64,000 bases of DNA from Berberis thunbergii. Its lineage: Eukaryota > Streptophyta > Magnoliopsida > Ranunculales > Berberidaceae. Under the pieces are notes generated by a model. The model made no database searches, was not told the origin of the DNA, and was given only the letters and a program-made list of their open reading frames with translations. Numbering within the stretch: position 1 is the first letter of the stretch; each line of letters starts with the position of its first letter. A program made the translations under genes and the position numbers. Positions 34,107-47,506 of the stretch are shown here, one piece after another. The DNA lies in NCBI GenBank assembly GCA_003290165.1, contig QNQO01000685.1, forward strand, positions 248,001-312,000, written 5' to 3'.

Positions 34107-35539
34107 ATGAGTAATTAATAATTTATTTTTGATTATGCTCTACTATAGTGGTTTCAGATGTGAGCAATTCCTTCCACATATTAATTTAAATTTATGACTT
34201 TATACTTGGAAATGTATTCAACACCTACATGAATCATATATACTTATTTGTTATCGCGAGAGATGTCCTTAGGATCTCATGGAAATTGTTATTAACTCTC
34301 AAGCTTAAAGAATAAAGTTCGAGCATAATTAGGAAGGTAATTATTAGTCAACAATTACTTCTTTTTTTATTAAAAAAATTGGTAGGCCTTTTAATTTATT
34401 TTTAATCCATGTTGAAAGGCTACGTGACTGCCCCTATGGGTAACCAAACCATGCTTCATATAGTACCAAGACTTGCAAGGATGGGTACTTATAACATGGA
34501 AATTTTGTGTGAGCATGTGATGCTTTTCTTTGTAATCACTTAATGATCAAAACTCTAGCTGTGTGCCTGCTTCAGTCCCACTCTTAGTCAACTTTTCTTA
34601 ATGGAGTTGCTTGTTAAAACAACACACCTCTTAAAAGAATCTTGGGGTTCAAAGGTCAAGCTATATAATCTCTGATTACCTCCAAACTTACTCATATTTT
34701 TTGGAATTATTTTTTACAAATACACACATTCTAATTCTTAAAAATGCTTATTCAATGAAATTGGTTATTATATATCCAATTTTTGAAAGAATGATCGAGG
34801 AATATTGAAGCAGAGGAATGTAATTTGAAGAGTTTTTGTAGAAAATCACATTGCTATTATGAAAAGATCAATGTGCTTAACAAGAAGACTCGTATAATGC
34901 ACAAAATTCCGACGCTTGAGTACGTGATGATCATTATACACGCCAATGCACATACATTACCAATGCCTAAGGAACACTTACAACGCATGAAAACACGTAT
35001 TACTTGATTGAGATATACCTCAATGAGTGAGGCTAGAGAGCGAGGAAACGTGCGAGGAAACGAGCGAGGACAGCGACGTGGTGGGGTGGGAGCCGTCCAC
35101 CCTGCTCGGGATGCATGCCGCATTTTTTGTGCACGCATCCCGAGCGGGGTGGACGGCTCCCACCCCGCCACATCGCTGTCCTCGCTCGTTTCCTCGACCG
35201 TTTCCTCGACATTTAGAATTCCCCTACCTCAATCTATCGAACATCACATTGCTATTATGAAAAGATCAACGCACTTAACAAGAAGACTCGTATAATGCAC
35301 GGAATTCCAATTGGGTCCACGTATGTATAATTTCACCCTACATTTCCCTTATATGTTGCTTGTATGAATCATATCACACAACACTAAATGACCTTTAAAA
35401 AATCTTTGTCCTCACTAATGAACTAAAACCCTAAAAATGGACCTATCAATGACTCAAAAGGATACCGTGGCATCAGCCAATGAGCTTTTCAATCAACTCA
35501 TCAAACATTTTCAATTAGTTGCGTATACCAATCAATTGA
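34107..35539 (+). repeat. Direct duplicated segment, right copy
   Basis: Matches 24423-25345 (see there) but is longer. It has an extra stretch at about 34540-34760, carries the foldback element at 35025-35224, and has its own internal repeat: CACATTGCTATTATGAAAAG with AAGACTCGTATAATGCAC occurs at ~34848-34905 and again at ~35243-35300. Homology with the left copy stops at 35539. The 60-codon frame at 35437 is broken in the left copy. Confidence 0.85.
35025..35224. mobile_element. GC-rich foldback element, copy B (9-bp target duplication, empty site known)
   Basis: A 200-bp hairpin. The left arm contains AACGAGCGAGGACAGCGACG, GTGGGAGCCGTCCACC and GCTCGGGATGC; the right arm has the complements, with a short loop near 35115-35130. 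It is flanked by TACCTCAAT at 35016-35024 and 35225-35233. The paralogous segment has a single TACCTCAAT at 25049-25057, so insertion and target duplication are seen directly. The outer ends pair imperfectly (GAGTGAGGCTAGAGAGCGAGG against the complement of CCTCGACATTTAGAATTCCCC). Confidence 0.85.
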
Positions 35540-37940
35540 CACATTTTGTCCATAGAGGAGAGTGTTTCCAAATTCCAACCCTATATCCAGGCCAGGTTCA
35601 TCAATCCAATCCAGCCTAGTTAGCTAGCTAAGCTTTTGTTATTGATGTTGAAACATTTTTTAAGGAAGGCATGCACATTGGCCGACCAAAAAGAATCAAA
35701 GGATAAGAGATTCTCATCCTAACTAATACAAACATTCTCTTGTTTCTTTGGGAAAATCCATTTCATGCATTGGATTTTCAAGATAATATATAGTAAAAGT
35801 TATATCTAAGGGTGACTGTGATTTGAGATAATGAGCTAAATTATGTCAAGTGGTGGTGTCTCTATCAGTAAAATTCAATCCCCAACATATTATATATATT
35901 TTTCTTTCTTTACTTTTTTATTTTTATGTTTTAAGAAGTTCAAGTCCCAGTGCATCCAAAGACTTCTTCCAATGGCATGTGTCAATCTTATCTTAAAATT
36001 AACAGGGTGTACATGCGCTATATGTGTGTGGATATTCAATACTTTATTTATATATAATTATTTATAAAAATTATTATTGAAATTTTATATAATATAATTG
36101 TTTATAATTTATAAATAATTGAGAGCTTTACATAAATTATGTTAAAGACTTAGATATAATTAATAATATATGAGAAGGATGGATATTTTATCGTAATTAA
36201 TCTAAATTTGGAAGAGTAAAATAACAAAAATACCATTGACTACTATTCACTTACCTATTGATTTTTCTTGTAAATATAGTAGAATTTAGAAGGCATTTTG
36301 AACATTTCAAAAATCAGAACAAAATCCACGCTTTCGTTGTTTCTAGGCCGACCTTGCATTATATGTTGTAGAGTAAATGGGGTTTTCCTTTTATCATAAT
36401 AATTTCATGAGATAGCCATGGGTGCTTATAATATTAGTAATCCCATAGCTTTTCTTTTTGAGATTTCTTAAGAATCCAGCATTTTGAGTTTGCTTAAGAA
36501 TAATCTATACATTTACTTTCTCGAGAAGAAATGAAGAAAAAGCTATGGACTTATAGCACTATAACATGAAAATGAGATGTAAGGGATCCTAGGTAAACAC
36601 TATATGAACCTTTTTTTAAACTCTTCCTATTTTTAAGTAAAGAGATAAAATAAATAGACACATCTCATTGCACTAATCATGGGTGTTTTGTAGTGATTGA
36701 GGGAGCAATGTTATTGGTCACTAAGATGAATAAAAACTATCCTAAATTGCATGTCCAAATCGACACCGATTATAACATTACCAACAATACCCCAATAATG
36801 CATCTTAGAGAATGACAATAACACCCTAGATTATACATAATGGAGTCACTTTCAAAAGAAAATGCCCAAAAAAAAATACAAAGTACCCTCCCTATGCTTA
36901 ATCTATCATCACATATATAAAATGGCCCATAATACTTGCAAATCTTATCAATTATTCTAAATCAATTTTAAGATCTTATATTAAATAATTGTAATTGTAA
37001 TACATGAACCCCATAGAATATTCAAATTTACGTTACGTTTTATAGTAATGTTTTACTATTCATTGCTAACTGAGACAAACTAAGGAATGGAAATAAAATA
37101 TGATTATGATTGAAAGTTAGAAAATGTGTTGAGAATTGATATTTATTTTCTATAATGACATGTTTGTAAATATAAAACATGTACAAAGACAAATAAATGA
37201 AATAAATTGTGTAGAAGTTGGTAAAATGTACATGTGACAGAGAGAGTTAATATTGTATTTTCATTTTTTTCAAAATGAAAATTGTCATAATTATCTACTC
37301 ATTACACCTGTACAGAAATACCCTATGAAGCTTTAATGTTTCCTAGGATTGACTTTAGGCCTTTCCTTAGATATTAGATTTTGGTAAACTTGGTATTGTT
37401 GAAATACAATTTTAAAGATATTTCCATCAAAACTAATGATCAATACAAACACTTTAAATAATAAAATATGTAAGTAAGTTTAATATTCTCATGCTTACGT
37501 ATGATATTTTTCAAAAAAATAAATGAATAACATTCAAACAAACTCCTTAAACATTTAATTGATTATAATATTAACTGAGTCTTACTATAAAAATTTTAAC
37601 ATTTTTATCGTAAAATAGATTTGCACCTAAAAAAAATTAATTTATATTAAAAAATAAGTTGTTTTTTTTTAAATGAATTGATTGAGGGGTAATAATGGGG
37701 ATGGTTGTAAAGATACCCCATGCATGATAATTAATAATATATATATATATATATATATATATGAAGTGCCAATGGTACTGATAATATGCTTAGGCTGAAA
37801 AACAAAATGAAGAATCAAATTTAAATAAAAAGATAATGTTGGAAATATGAAAAATAGAGTAAATATTGAAAGAAACGTAAGGAAGAAGTGGCCACTCATT
37901 TTGGGGCGGTTTCGATTCTAGACAACTCGATCTCTGTTAT
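35540..37940. other. Long AT-rich intergenic stretch
   Basis: No open frame above 80 codons and no transposon ends recognised. It includes an (AT)13 microsatellite at 37737-37762. Confidence 0.4.
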
Positions 37941-37947
37941 TCGGTGA

Positions 37948-38026
37948 CACGTGGCGTCAAACTAAGGATTCAGGTGGGGCCCGGTTTTTTAGAAATATGC
38001 CTTGAGACGTACATGACCGACACGTG
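37948..38026. promoter_or_regulatory. Two G-box/ABRE motifs upstream of SKP2A
   Basis: CACGTG cores at 37948-37953 (in GACACGTGGCGTC) and 38021-38026 (in GACACGTGTAT), about 0.8 kb before the probable transcription start. In plants such sites bind bZIP and bHLH factors (ABA, light). Their use here is inference. Confidence 0.4.
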
Positions 38027-38806
38027 TATCTATCCCTTAGAAGTAAGCGTTAATTTGAAGGGAGGCACTTGAAGGTTTGAGGAATTAGAGTTAGGTTCTA
38101 CTTTGCCCTAATTACCTCCAACATGTATTTTGGTAGAAATCCATGTAAAATAAAAATACTCCAAAATCTAAAAGAATTTATAGCTTTTCTCCTTATATTT
38201 TTGGTATAGTAAATATATTGATTAACCGTTGTTGTCAATTGGATATCCAATTAATACAATTTTGTTTTTACACAAAGCGAGTATCCATTGGCAACCCCAT
38301 TCTTAGACGCTTAATAAGGCCACACTGTCGCGGATGATAGTCAACAACATATGCTCACTCGATAAATAGGTGAAAGTTAAATATATATGCACCAACAACG
38401 AGTCTTTCCTAACTATATTAGAGATGCTCTTAAATCCATTTCAAAATCTCGTTTTGTGCATACAGGTTTTTCTATTTCATTACAAAATCAATTTACTTTT
38501 GACTTAGATATTTATCAAACTTACTAGGTTGGTTAACAATGTGAGATTGAACGGAACCAAACCGAGCCATGAATCTTGTTTCGCTTTGCTGGATCAATTT
38601 TGATTATAAAAATATTGTAATAGCAAATCCAAATTATGGATAAAATGTAGCAGGGAGGTAAATGTAAAAAGTATAAAAAATATAACTCATAGTTGTCATC
38701 TTCCTTCTTTCTTGTAAGTCTCTCCTTTCTTCTCATCTCTGTCTTTTCATGGTAGAAGAGAAGAACTCACCAGAAGCTCTCTTTTCAAAATCTCACTCTT
38801 TCTATC

Positions 38807-38813
38807 TATAAAT
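38807..38813 (+). promoter_or_regulatory. TATA box of SKP2A gene
   Basis: TATAAAT within a pyrimidine-rich stretch, followed by CTCTCTCGTTCTCTTC. A start site near 38840 would give a leader with a 5'UTR intron, 38938 (donor TTTG|gtaatt) to 39543 (acceptor attgcag|G). Confidence 0.6.
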
Positions 38814-39593
38814 CCCTCTCTCGTTCTCTTCTAAGTTGCAAACTTGGCCTTTTTACTTCGCTTTGATTTGTTCCAATTTCCCCCTTTTCTGAGTTCGTTC
38901 TTCAACACTTGTTGTTAATCAAACTTCTCAGTTTTTGGTAATTAACTTCTCTTTCTCTGCAATTTCATTGTTTTAGCGTGGACTTTTTAAGTTTGCCCTG
39001 TTTTGGGCTTCGATTTCCCCTGTTTTTCTGGTGTTTTTTTTTCGTCATTTCTGTACAAAATCATGTTTTACTGTAACGATCGTCTTTGTTTTGGTTTGGG
39101 TTTTACTCAATTTGGGGTTTTTGATCAAATATTAATAACCCCTTTGTTTCAATTTTTGATTTTGAAAGTGATAGAAGGTTAAAAATCTGATTTTTAAACT
39201 CTTGGGATTCTGTTTTTGAGGGTTTAGGTTCAGGAAGTATGAAGTTTTTGTTGATCAATCAACAAAAGATTTCTGAAATTGTTGTTTTGTAGTGTCTTTG
39301 CGTGTTTGAAGGTTTATCCGTTTAATATGACTTGTGTAAAATTACAAACAGCTTTATCGATTGATTCAAGTTTCTTGGAATATTTAATGTTGCATCTGCA
39401 AGAATTTGCGAGGTGTTGACAGATAGGTTGTATCCTAAATGTTGTGACCTTTGTTGGTTTATTACTTCAAGAGAGCCCTATACAAGTCAGAGGTTTTGAG
39501 AGTTTGAATCTTGAAACTTTCTCTTATTTGTTTTGGATTGCAGGCTTTGGAAGTTGAAGGGGTTCTCTGTGGTGGTGGTGGTGAAGTGTTGAG

Positions 39594-42500
39594 ATGGTTG
39601 GGGAGGAGAGTTTGAAGACTGGGAACTTGGACTTTTGCTTTCAGCAGCTGATGGTGCTTGGTGGCGGTGATGGTAGTGTGAAAATGGGTAGTGGGCCAAT
39701 TATGACTGGGTGGAAGGACCTTCCAATGGAGCTTCTGTTGAGGATTGTGTCACTTGTTGATGATAGAACTGTGATTATGGCATCTGAGGTTTGTACTGGA
39801 TGGAGGGATGCTATCTGCTTGGGGCTTTCTCATCTCTCTCTTTCATGGTAAAATCTGTCATTTCTACCTTTTTGTGTTAATATATTATGCTACTATCCCT
39901 CTGGGTTCATTATGCTTGATTAAGATTTGTTTATTTGTGTGCTTAATGTTGACGGTTATGTTACAAGTAAGTTGGGAAATGATAAGAGACATAATAGTGT
40001 ATTGACATGGTGGAGGTAGGTCCATATCCCAACCTTTGAACTGAAACATGTGTCCCATAATGCCACATGATGGGTGCACCCTAATTTCAGAGTGCCCCAT
40101 CTCCTCTTTCAGTTAGTATGTTAAATATTCCCCGTTTGGCTGCTGATGATTGTTTTGGTTGGTTGGTTTCTTAGTTCCATGTGAATTTTGATATACAAAC
40201 TGTAGGCAGGATGGTCGTTTTTTTACCTCTGTAGGAAGGATGATCATTTTTCGGATCGAGTATATATTGAAATGAGTGACTCAATTGCATGGGAATGTTG
40301 GATAGTATGTTAATTTAGTCCTTAGGATTCTGTTTGCAAGGAATTATTTTTTGATCTGTGATGAACAACAATCACTAAGTGGCATGAGTTGTGACATGCA
40401 CTCGCTAAGATTTGCTTAAGACCACTTGTCTAGAAGGATTTTGGCATGAATTGTGACATGAACGCACCCATATATCCAGGGTTATGGATCTTTAGGAATT
40501 TTGAATTGTACCTATATTTGAGCGGTGTATTATCGAGGAGAACGCCGAAAGTTGTCCTTACAAGTCTTGCTAGGTTGTTGTTGGGAACTTAAATGGTTCA
40601 AGGTTGTATCAGACTATCAGTGCAAGAGGATGGAATTGGAGGTTTCCTCTCTTGTCAACAGATTGGTGATACATGGATTCTACGAAGGTAGGTAGATGCT
40701 TCACATGTTCATAGTTAAATCAGAATCAGTCCATGGGCGATGCGAAATTACTTGCGATTAATCAGCTGATTTTCCTTTTTTCTTTTTCCAGCTATATATA
40801 TATATTTTCTATCCCTCCAAGTAATGGGTGTCAAACAGAACAATGTGTGTTATACAACAAAATGACAGGTCAATGCATATGACATAACCATTAATTGTCA
40901 ACATATTAATGTATCTAAATTAGTTCAATTAGCAACAGTCACAACATAGGTAAAGTACAATAAAATCAATGATAAATAACCACAACCACATGAAAATAAT
41001 AAGTGTTATACTTGTAACAGTATCTCTCTTTGGTTTCGCTCATCGTTTCTTTTCCTCTAGATTTTTGTTGGGTCGACTAGGGTCGTCTGTGGTAAAATAA
41101 ATTTGCTCAAAAGCCTATTTTTCTAGTACACGGGTTCCACTTTGATTTGAGCTGGTAATTAATCAGCAATTGGCCCATAATAAAAACAAAAATTATATTG
41201 TATATTGCTTAAAGTGAGTAGTTATTACTTATTAGTTGCAAAACGGTTTGATAACACAGCTTTACAGTACATGTGACAATTTATGTATTTATCATTCTTC
41301 ATTCCCAGTTCTTCCATTTCAAAGTTTTATAGCGTTTAGGGTTTTCATATATCCAAACAGATAAAATTATTTTTGCTAAGAATGGATCATACTCCGTAAG
41401 GACTTGCAATAGACTAGATGGTACACCACTATGGATAGAATTGATTTTTATTCTTAGATTTGAATATCATTCAGATGCTGGATTCAGTTCGATCCAGGAG
41501 AGGTTTGATAGACATTTATAGAATGTGGATGTGTAGACCGTAAGTGATCTAGATTTGTGCCACGTCCAAACCTGACCCTGAGGTTCTTCAAGTAGAACTC
41601 TCAAAGATGATTTCCTCTTCCAAAAATAAACTGAGATCCATCAAGTAGTACACCCAAGTCAGTTTCCTTTTATGCAATCATCTCCTGGTTAAATGAGTAT
41701 TTTCCCGTGCACTTAAGGTTAACTCAATCTATAAGGATCTTGCGAAAATTGTCGCTCAATAAATTGTAGTACTCACCCGGGTGCGGAGAATTTGGGAAAA
41801 ACTTTGTACATGCATAATTGAGGCCATCTGTTTGGGTTCGGTAACATAATATGTTGAGTATTATTCTCATGCAGACTTCAAACAAACATGTTTGACAAGT
41901 AAGCGCTGTTATATAACGGTGCATGTGATGCTTGACGAGTATATGATTTGGAGGAGGCTATGGTTGCCACATTGAGGCATGCAAGGCCAACTATGTTCCT
42001 GCATATTATCAACAGCAACTTCCTCAGGATTTCGCAACAGAGAGTAACATGATGAACACAAACCAAGCAGATTGAGAAGAGTTTGTTAAAGAGATGACAT
42101 AGATAGTGAAAACAAAACCATAAAAGCATTGCAAACCAGTTATGGTGTTGCGGTATTGTTTTTACCTAAACTGCTTTGAAATAAGGCTTTCAATGCCAGA
42201 TCAATGAACCATTTATGTTCCCAAAATCAATATTCTGCGAGTGCAATTCATAGCTCACACGATCTTCAAATTAGTCTCGAGATTCATAACAGATCTCCAC
42301 AAGCTGCACACATAAGCTGATTTTACATCTTTAGAGAACCAACGATAAGGTGGTATTCAACATTATTTTCAGTGATAAGCTTCCTCCAAATAGTTGTTCC
42401 TGTAATGTTGAATCTCCACAACCATGTCACCACAACCGCTTGGTTGAAATGTTCTAATTTCTCATACGCGTTCTCCTTAGGAAGGCATACCATGTCCCAA

Positions 42501-45500
42501 TTGATGAGTTGATACTTGTGCACTTTTGATGACTTACAGAATAAGTGTCACATGGACTGAAGGCTTAAATACCGGGGTCATCAAAGTGGTACTTTTGATA
42601 AGAGTCAGTCTACCGGCTTTGGTACATACTCTTCGTCCAACATTGCTCTAATGCTCTCAATGATGGTTCCCATGCTTTTGACTTTGCAGATCATATGTTG
42701 AAAGCCATGGAATTGAATCAGTTTGGAGATTTAACCCAAATTTGGCAGATCTATGAACACTGACGTGCGTGGAGGGTGGGGTTGTATTTCTCAGGTGAAA
42801 GTGTATATATTTAGCTGCTGCTAAGCTCACTGTCATTGCTGTCTAGTGATGGGATACCTATTTATATTGGTGGATTCTCCGGGAAAGCAGCAGGTGAAAG
42901 ATGATGAAATAGTTAGGTTTAACTGTATCTGTGAGTCCTTTGGTATAAATTTTATTCAACATCTGCACAGTTCAAAATAGTGTTGTGTAGAGTTTCTTCT
43001 TTTTTATAACCACTTTGCCGAAGAGCACGAGGCGAACCAATACCTGTTGGTGAACCTGGATATCACTGCTTGGATTTCCTGGTTGATGACTTTGAAAACT
43101 TACTTTTCTCGGATTGAGATTATCTTTTCTTTGGTATCGGCTTTGAGATATGCAGCCACTCTATGTATTTCGTGCTTTCCAAAACTACAGGCAGCGTGCC
43201 GATGTAGCAAATTTTTTTCGTACTCAAGATATTGGAGATAGAATGTTTGGAGTGTACGATCCACATAGTAAAATACTGTCCGCTTTAGGCCTTACCACCT
43301 GCACAGATTTAAAACTCTTGAACTTTGTCTTTACACATTCCTTTAGAAATAGCTAACAAAAAAAAAAAACTATAACATCTTGATTATCTAATAGTATTAT
43401 TGTCAATATAGGTAGGAGGTAGAACCAATGAAGATTTCTTTTTCGGTTCATCCCTGCAGTTGAATACCTCATTCTCCAACGATCATATTTTTTCACAATT
43501 GCAGGATCATTATACTCTTAAGTTCGCCACCATTCCCAACGAAAAATACATACTACTTTTCTATCGAATTATTAGATTTTATATAATATATTAGGAAATA
43601 AGAATTTCAAATGTCCTATTTTGTATTAAAAAAATTCTATTTTAGAAATATACAATTTTTAATTTAGTTCTCTAATATTAATATATTGTTATATTTATGT
43701 TCACGAAGTAAATCATTGCACCTATAATCAACCAATTGGGAGAGAACAGAGAAACACTGTAGTATGAATCAAATCATTACATACAATATCAAGATTTGAT
43801 ATTTAATTGCGTTGCTCCATCAGGCTTTCGCCCATTGCGAAAAATTCCCCACTGCTGCCTTCCATAGGAATTTAGGCTGATATTCATACCATTTACTGAA
43901 TTAATATACATTAGATTCAGGATCTGGATAGAGTTGACTAAAAATTATCTGTCTTTGTAGGTGCAAGAACAATATGAACAATCTTGTGCTATCACTTGCT
44001 CCAAAGTTCACAAAATTGCAGTCTCTGTCCTTGCGACAAATTACACCTCAGCTAGAGGATGATGCTGTTAAGGCTGTTACAAATTTCTGTCATGATCTAC
44101 AGGAATTGGACCTCAGCAAAAGCATCAAGCTTAGTGATCGGTCCTTGTATGCTGTAGCTCATGGATGTCCCCACCTTACAAAGCTCAATATCAGTGGGTG
44201 TCCAACCTTCAGTGATGCTGCTCTTGCATACCTGACTATGTTTTGTAGAAACTTGAAAACCTTAAATCTTTGTGGTTGTGTAAAAGCTGCAACTGACAAA
44301 GCTTTGCAGGTCTGGAAGATTATATTCTTGTTGTGGCATTTTGCCTCTTCTAACTGACAGGATATTTTCCATTTTTCTGATCTCCTCATTCTTATGCAGG
44401 CTATTGCGTGTAACTGCAATCAGTTGCAATATCTGAATCTGGGATGGTGTGATGGTATTACTGACAAAGGTGCAACAAGTTTAGCCTTTGGCTGTCCTGA
44501 TCTCAGGGCATTGGACTTGTGTGGATGTATTCTTATAACAGGTATTATATTGAGCACATATAGTTGATGCTTTTGCAAGCAATTAGTTTAATGCTCTTTT
44601 CCCAATTAGTAGCGTATCTTTTGATTTATAGTACTTCAAAATCCTAAAACCTTTCCAGATCATGTTCCTAATGTTTTAGGTTAGGCAGAAGTTGCTTAAC
44701 ATATGATTAATAAGAATGAATTGTGGCCTTCTATTTCATTTGTTGAAAACTGTAGCACTTCATGTGATGCTTCACAAATTTATTATCTTGTTATTTTTGG
44801 GTCCTGGTCAGAGTTGGATTTTCATTCCGATCTCTATCTTGTAAGTTTCACATTTTTCATATTGCTGTGCTTTTCAGCTATTGATTTGTCCTTTCCGTCC
44901 TCCCATCTCCCTACTTCTAATCCCTTTCTCCTATTCTGGACAAAGGACATGCATATGATGTGTCTGGATAATTTTGTAATGCGGAGTGCTTATGCACATG
45001 AATATTTTCATACGTATCTAGTTCATGTAAGTGAAGAACATGTGGATGCTATATTAGATAACGCTGAAGATGTTATTAGCATAGTTGAATTTTTAGGAAC
45101 GTATTACAAGACGTATATATGATTACAGTTGATTGAAGGTGTATCTCTGATAATAGATGGACTCTTGTCTTCCGACAATGTCCAGGTATGGTCTGTATGT
45201 TGTGAGAATCTATGAAGTAGCTCATCTTTAGGCAAAAATGTGTAGTCTGTCGCAGTTTTGACAGAAACTTCAATTAACTGTGGTTTTTTCCTCCGTTGTT
45301 GCAGACGAGAGTGTTGTTGCTTTGGCCAATGGATGCCTGCATCTTAGGTCCCTTGGCCTGTACTACTGCCAGAACATAACAGACACTGCGATGTATTCTC
45401 TAGCGAATAGCAGAGTGAAGAGCAAACGTGACTTGTGGGAGTCTGTGAAGAGCAGCAGATACAATAACGATGAAGGGCTAGTGAACCTGAACATAAGCCA

Positions 45501-45681
45501 GTGCACTGCGCTCACTCCTCCAGCCGTTCAGGCTGTCTGTGACTCATTCCCCTCGCTTCACACATGTCCAGGAAGGCATTCTCTCATAATCAGTGGCTGT
45601 CTTAACCTAACGTCAGTTCATTGTGCATGTGCTGTTCATCCCCACCGTGGAATGAGCAGTCTGCCACATCCTGCCCACTAA
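39594..45681 (+). CDS. SKP2A: F-box/LRR protein, SKP2A/B type (SCF substrate receptor)
   Basis: Exons 39594-39847, 43961-44309, 44400-44541 and 45305-45681 join in frame to 373 aa; all introns are GT-AG. Residues ~37-80 are the F-box (WKDLPMELLLRIVSLVDDR, then SEVCTGWRDA), which binds SKP1/ASK. The rest is leucine-rich repeats, e.g. LQELDLSKSIKLSDRSLYAV and LKTLNLCGCVKA. It ends in the SKP2A-typical CLNLTSVHCAC and LPHPAH. In Arabidopsis this SCF receptor targets cell-cycle regulators (E2FC, DPB) and responds to auxin. That the same holds here is inference from close similarity over the full length. A TATA box and a 5'UTR intron lie upstream. Coding intron 1 is 4.1 kb and holds an antisense LINE fragment. 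Start is the first ATG, with Met-Val-Gly as in relatives. Confidence 0.92.
42323..42523 (-). pseudogene. LINE reverse-transcriptase C-terminal fragment in SKP2A intron 1
   Basis: The minus-strand frame reads YQLINWDMVCLPKENAYEKL, NQAVVVTWLWRFNITGTTIW, RKLITENN. This matches the stretch between the RT domain and the zf-RVT domain of plant non-LTR retrotransposons (NW..VC.PK.....L...N.AL...WLWRF). Only ~65 codons remain, and no catalytic motif was found nearby. Confidence 0.55.
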
Positions 45682-46880
45682 ACAGAGTAGTGCAGCTGAA
45701 CAACTCGGGAGTTTGAATCTCACAAAGGGAGTGAATATGTATATATATGGACTTTATGGTATGATGACTACTTTTTGGTTTTAAGACTAGTTGGCCTTTA
45801 AAACCATAGTATTTGAGCCAACTCAACTCAAGATAGACAACTTTAGAACTTTGATAATGACTTTAACCTTTTGGCTGAGTATTTGAACTGATGTTAGCCT
45901 CTCTATATTGCCCATTGTGGTGAGGAGGGTACGAAGCATTCTGCCATAGAGTGCTTGTTGGGAACAAAAAATAATCTTTTGTTGGATAGCTTAGCTATCA
46001 TGTAGAGACCATATACAAACATCCGAAGGTAAAATAAGGTTACAAGGGATAGGTCATATCTTTAGTTAGATTGGGCTCTGCCATGGATGCTTAGCCATCC
46101 AATACTAGAAGCTTTCATGTATGTTGAGCATCCTAGTTCCTAGCTGTCGAATTAGGATAAAACAGATTAGGTTTGCGTATTGCTTGATGCTGTGCTTTAA
46201 AGTTGAGAGCATATTTGGGTCAAAAAGGTCTTGGCTGGCTATGCTAGCCATATATCACAACTAAGTTGGGTTACTCGGATTGTTGGCGTGGACTTTTAAA
46301 ATGCTCGTTAGAGTTTGAATTGCCCATTTTTTAGTATAAACTTCAGTTGCTGATTAGTAAACCCTGTGCTATATGAACCTAGGTGCTACAACTTTTTTGT
46401 TTGGTTTGGTTTGAATTCGAGTGTGCCTGTTCCTTCACCTGAGATCTGGGATTCAAATGTTGCATTGAGGATGATAGGTTACTGAGGTTTGCAACCAGCA
46501 TTGTTGCATCTGCTAAGCGTGGGTAAATACTATTAGGTCGAGCAGATGACTGAATATGATTACTCATACGTTAAGCTCTGCAAGTGGTCTGCCACATACG
46601 AGACCATTCGATTGCAAGGTGCAACAAGTTGCCAGGTTCTTAGTACCTTGAGAGAAAACATAAACTAAAAAAAATGCCAAATTATATTAGATTTGATTTA
46701 TTTTATTTTTATTTAAAAATGCTAAAGTTTTAAGGAAATTGGTTTTGCTGTATATCTTTTCAATTTTCTTCTTCAAATATTGTATTTAACTTCTTTTTTT
46801 GTTAAAAAATATTGTGTTCGATGCAAGTGCCTTGCAATTGCGGTCTTGTTCTTAGCCTACTATTTGTCTAAAAAAAACTC
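45682..46880. other. SKP2A 3'UTR and downstream intergenic
   Basis: The first few hundred bases are likely 3'UTR. Nothing else is recognised. Confidence 0.35.
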
Positions 46881-46888
46881 CATATAAT

Positions 46889-47498
46889 TAAAGGGTGGGC
46901 ATCTCATCCTGCATTCTCGATTTCGTCCCATTCCAATGTTTTTCAGGTCCTTTTGAGATTGATCAAATTTATCCTGATCTTGTTTCATCCCAATCTAAAA
47001 TGAGATGAAATCAGGATGAAGATTTTCAATCACTCCCCGTATAAACACTTTCTTAGATAACTCCTTAATATGTATAATGATAAAATAGAATATAGTATTC
47101 TTGAATTGATGACATAAATAAGAATATAAAAAACCTATAAGACCTAGCATATTCTGAAACAAAAACACTATATAATGTGCTTAAAATGAGAATGATTGGT
47201 CTAGTGTGCTTTGAAGAGCTGCCTATTCTTATTGGATTTGGACTTTGTATAGTTGCCTAGACTATACTTGAGTCTTGCCTTTACTTTTTTATAATGTAAT
47301 AATTATAAGATTATACTAAAAATATGCACATAATAATAACCTAGTAATAAGTTCAAACTCCACAAAAATCCAATAATGTTCATCCCGTCTCGTCTCGAAC
47401 TTGTTTTGGATGGGACGAGGTCGGGATGAGGTCTATTCCATCTCAAAGATAAAACAACGGGATATGATCGGAATGAGGTCCATTTCGTCCCACCCCCG
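46889..47498. mobile_element. hAT-like non-autonomous element, 610 bp
   Basis: The left end is TAAAGGGTGGGCATCTCATCC and the right end CATTTCGTCCCACCCCCG, with an 8-bp duplication CATATAAT at 46881-46888 and 47499-47506. Subterminal GGGATGAGGTC/TCATCCCG-type motifs occur near both ends. The centre is AT-rich and has no ORF. Confidence 0.65.
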
Positions 47499-47506
47499 CA
47501 TATAAT

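Noticed and set aside
35437..35619. 60-codon frame starting MDLSMTQKDTVASANELF as a gene
   Set aside because: The same region in the left copy (from 25245) has lost the frame, and no exon chain or known domain continues it. It is kept only as part of the duplicated segment.
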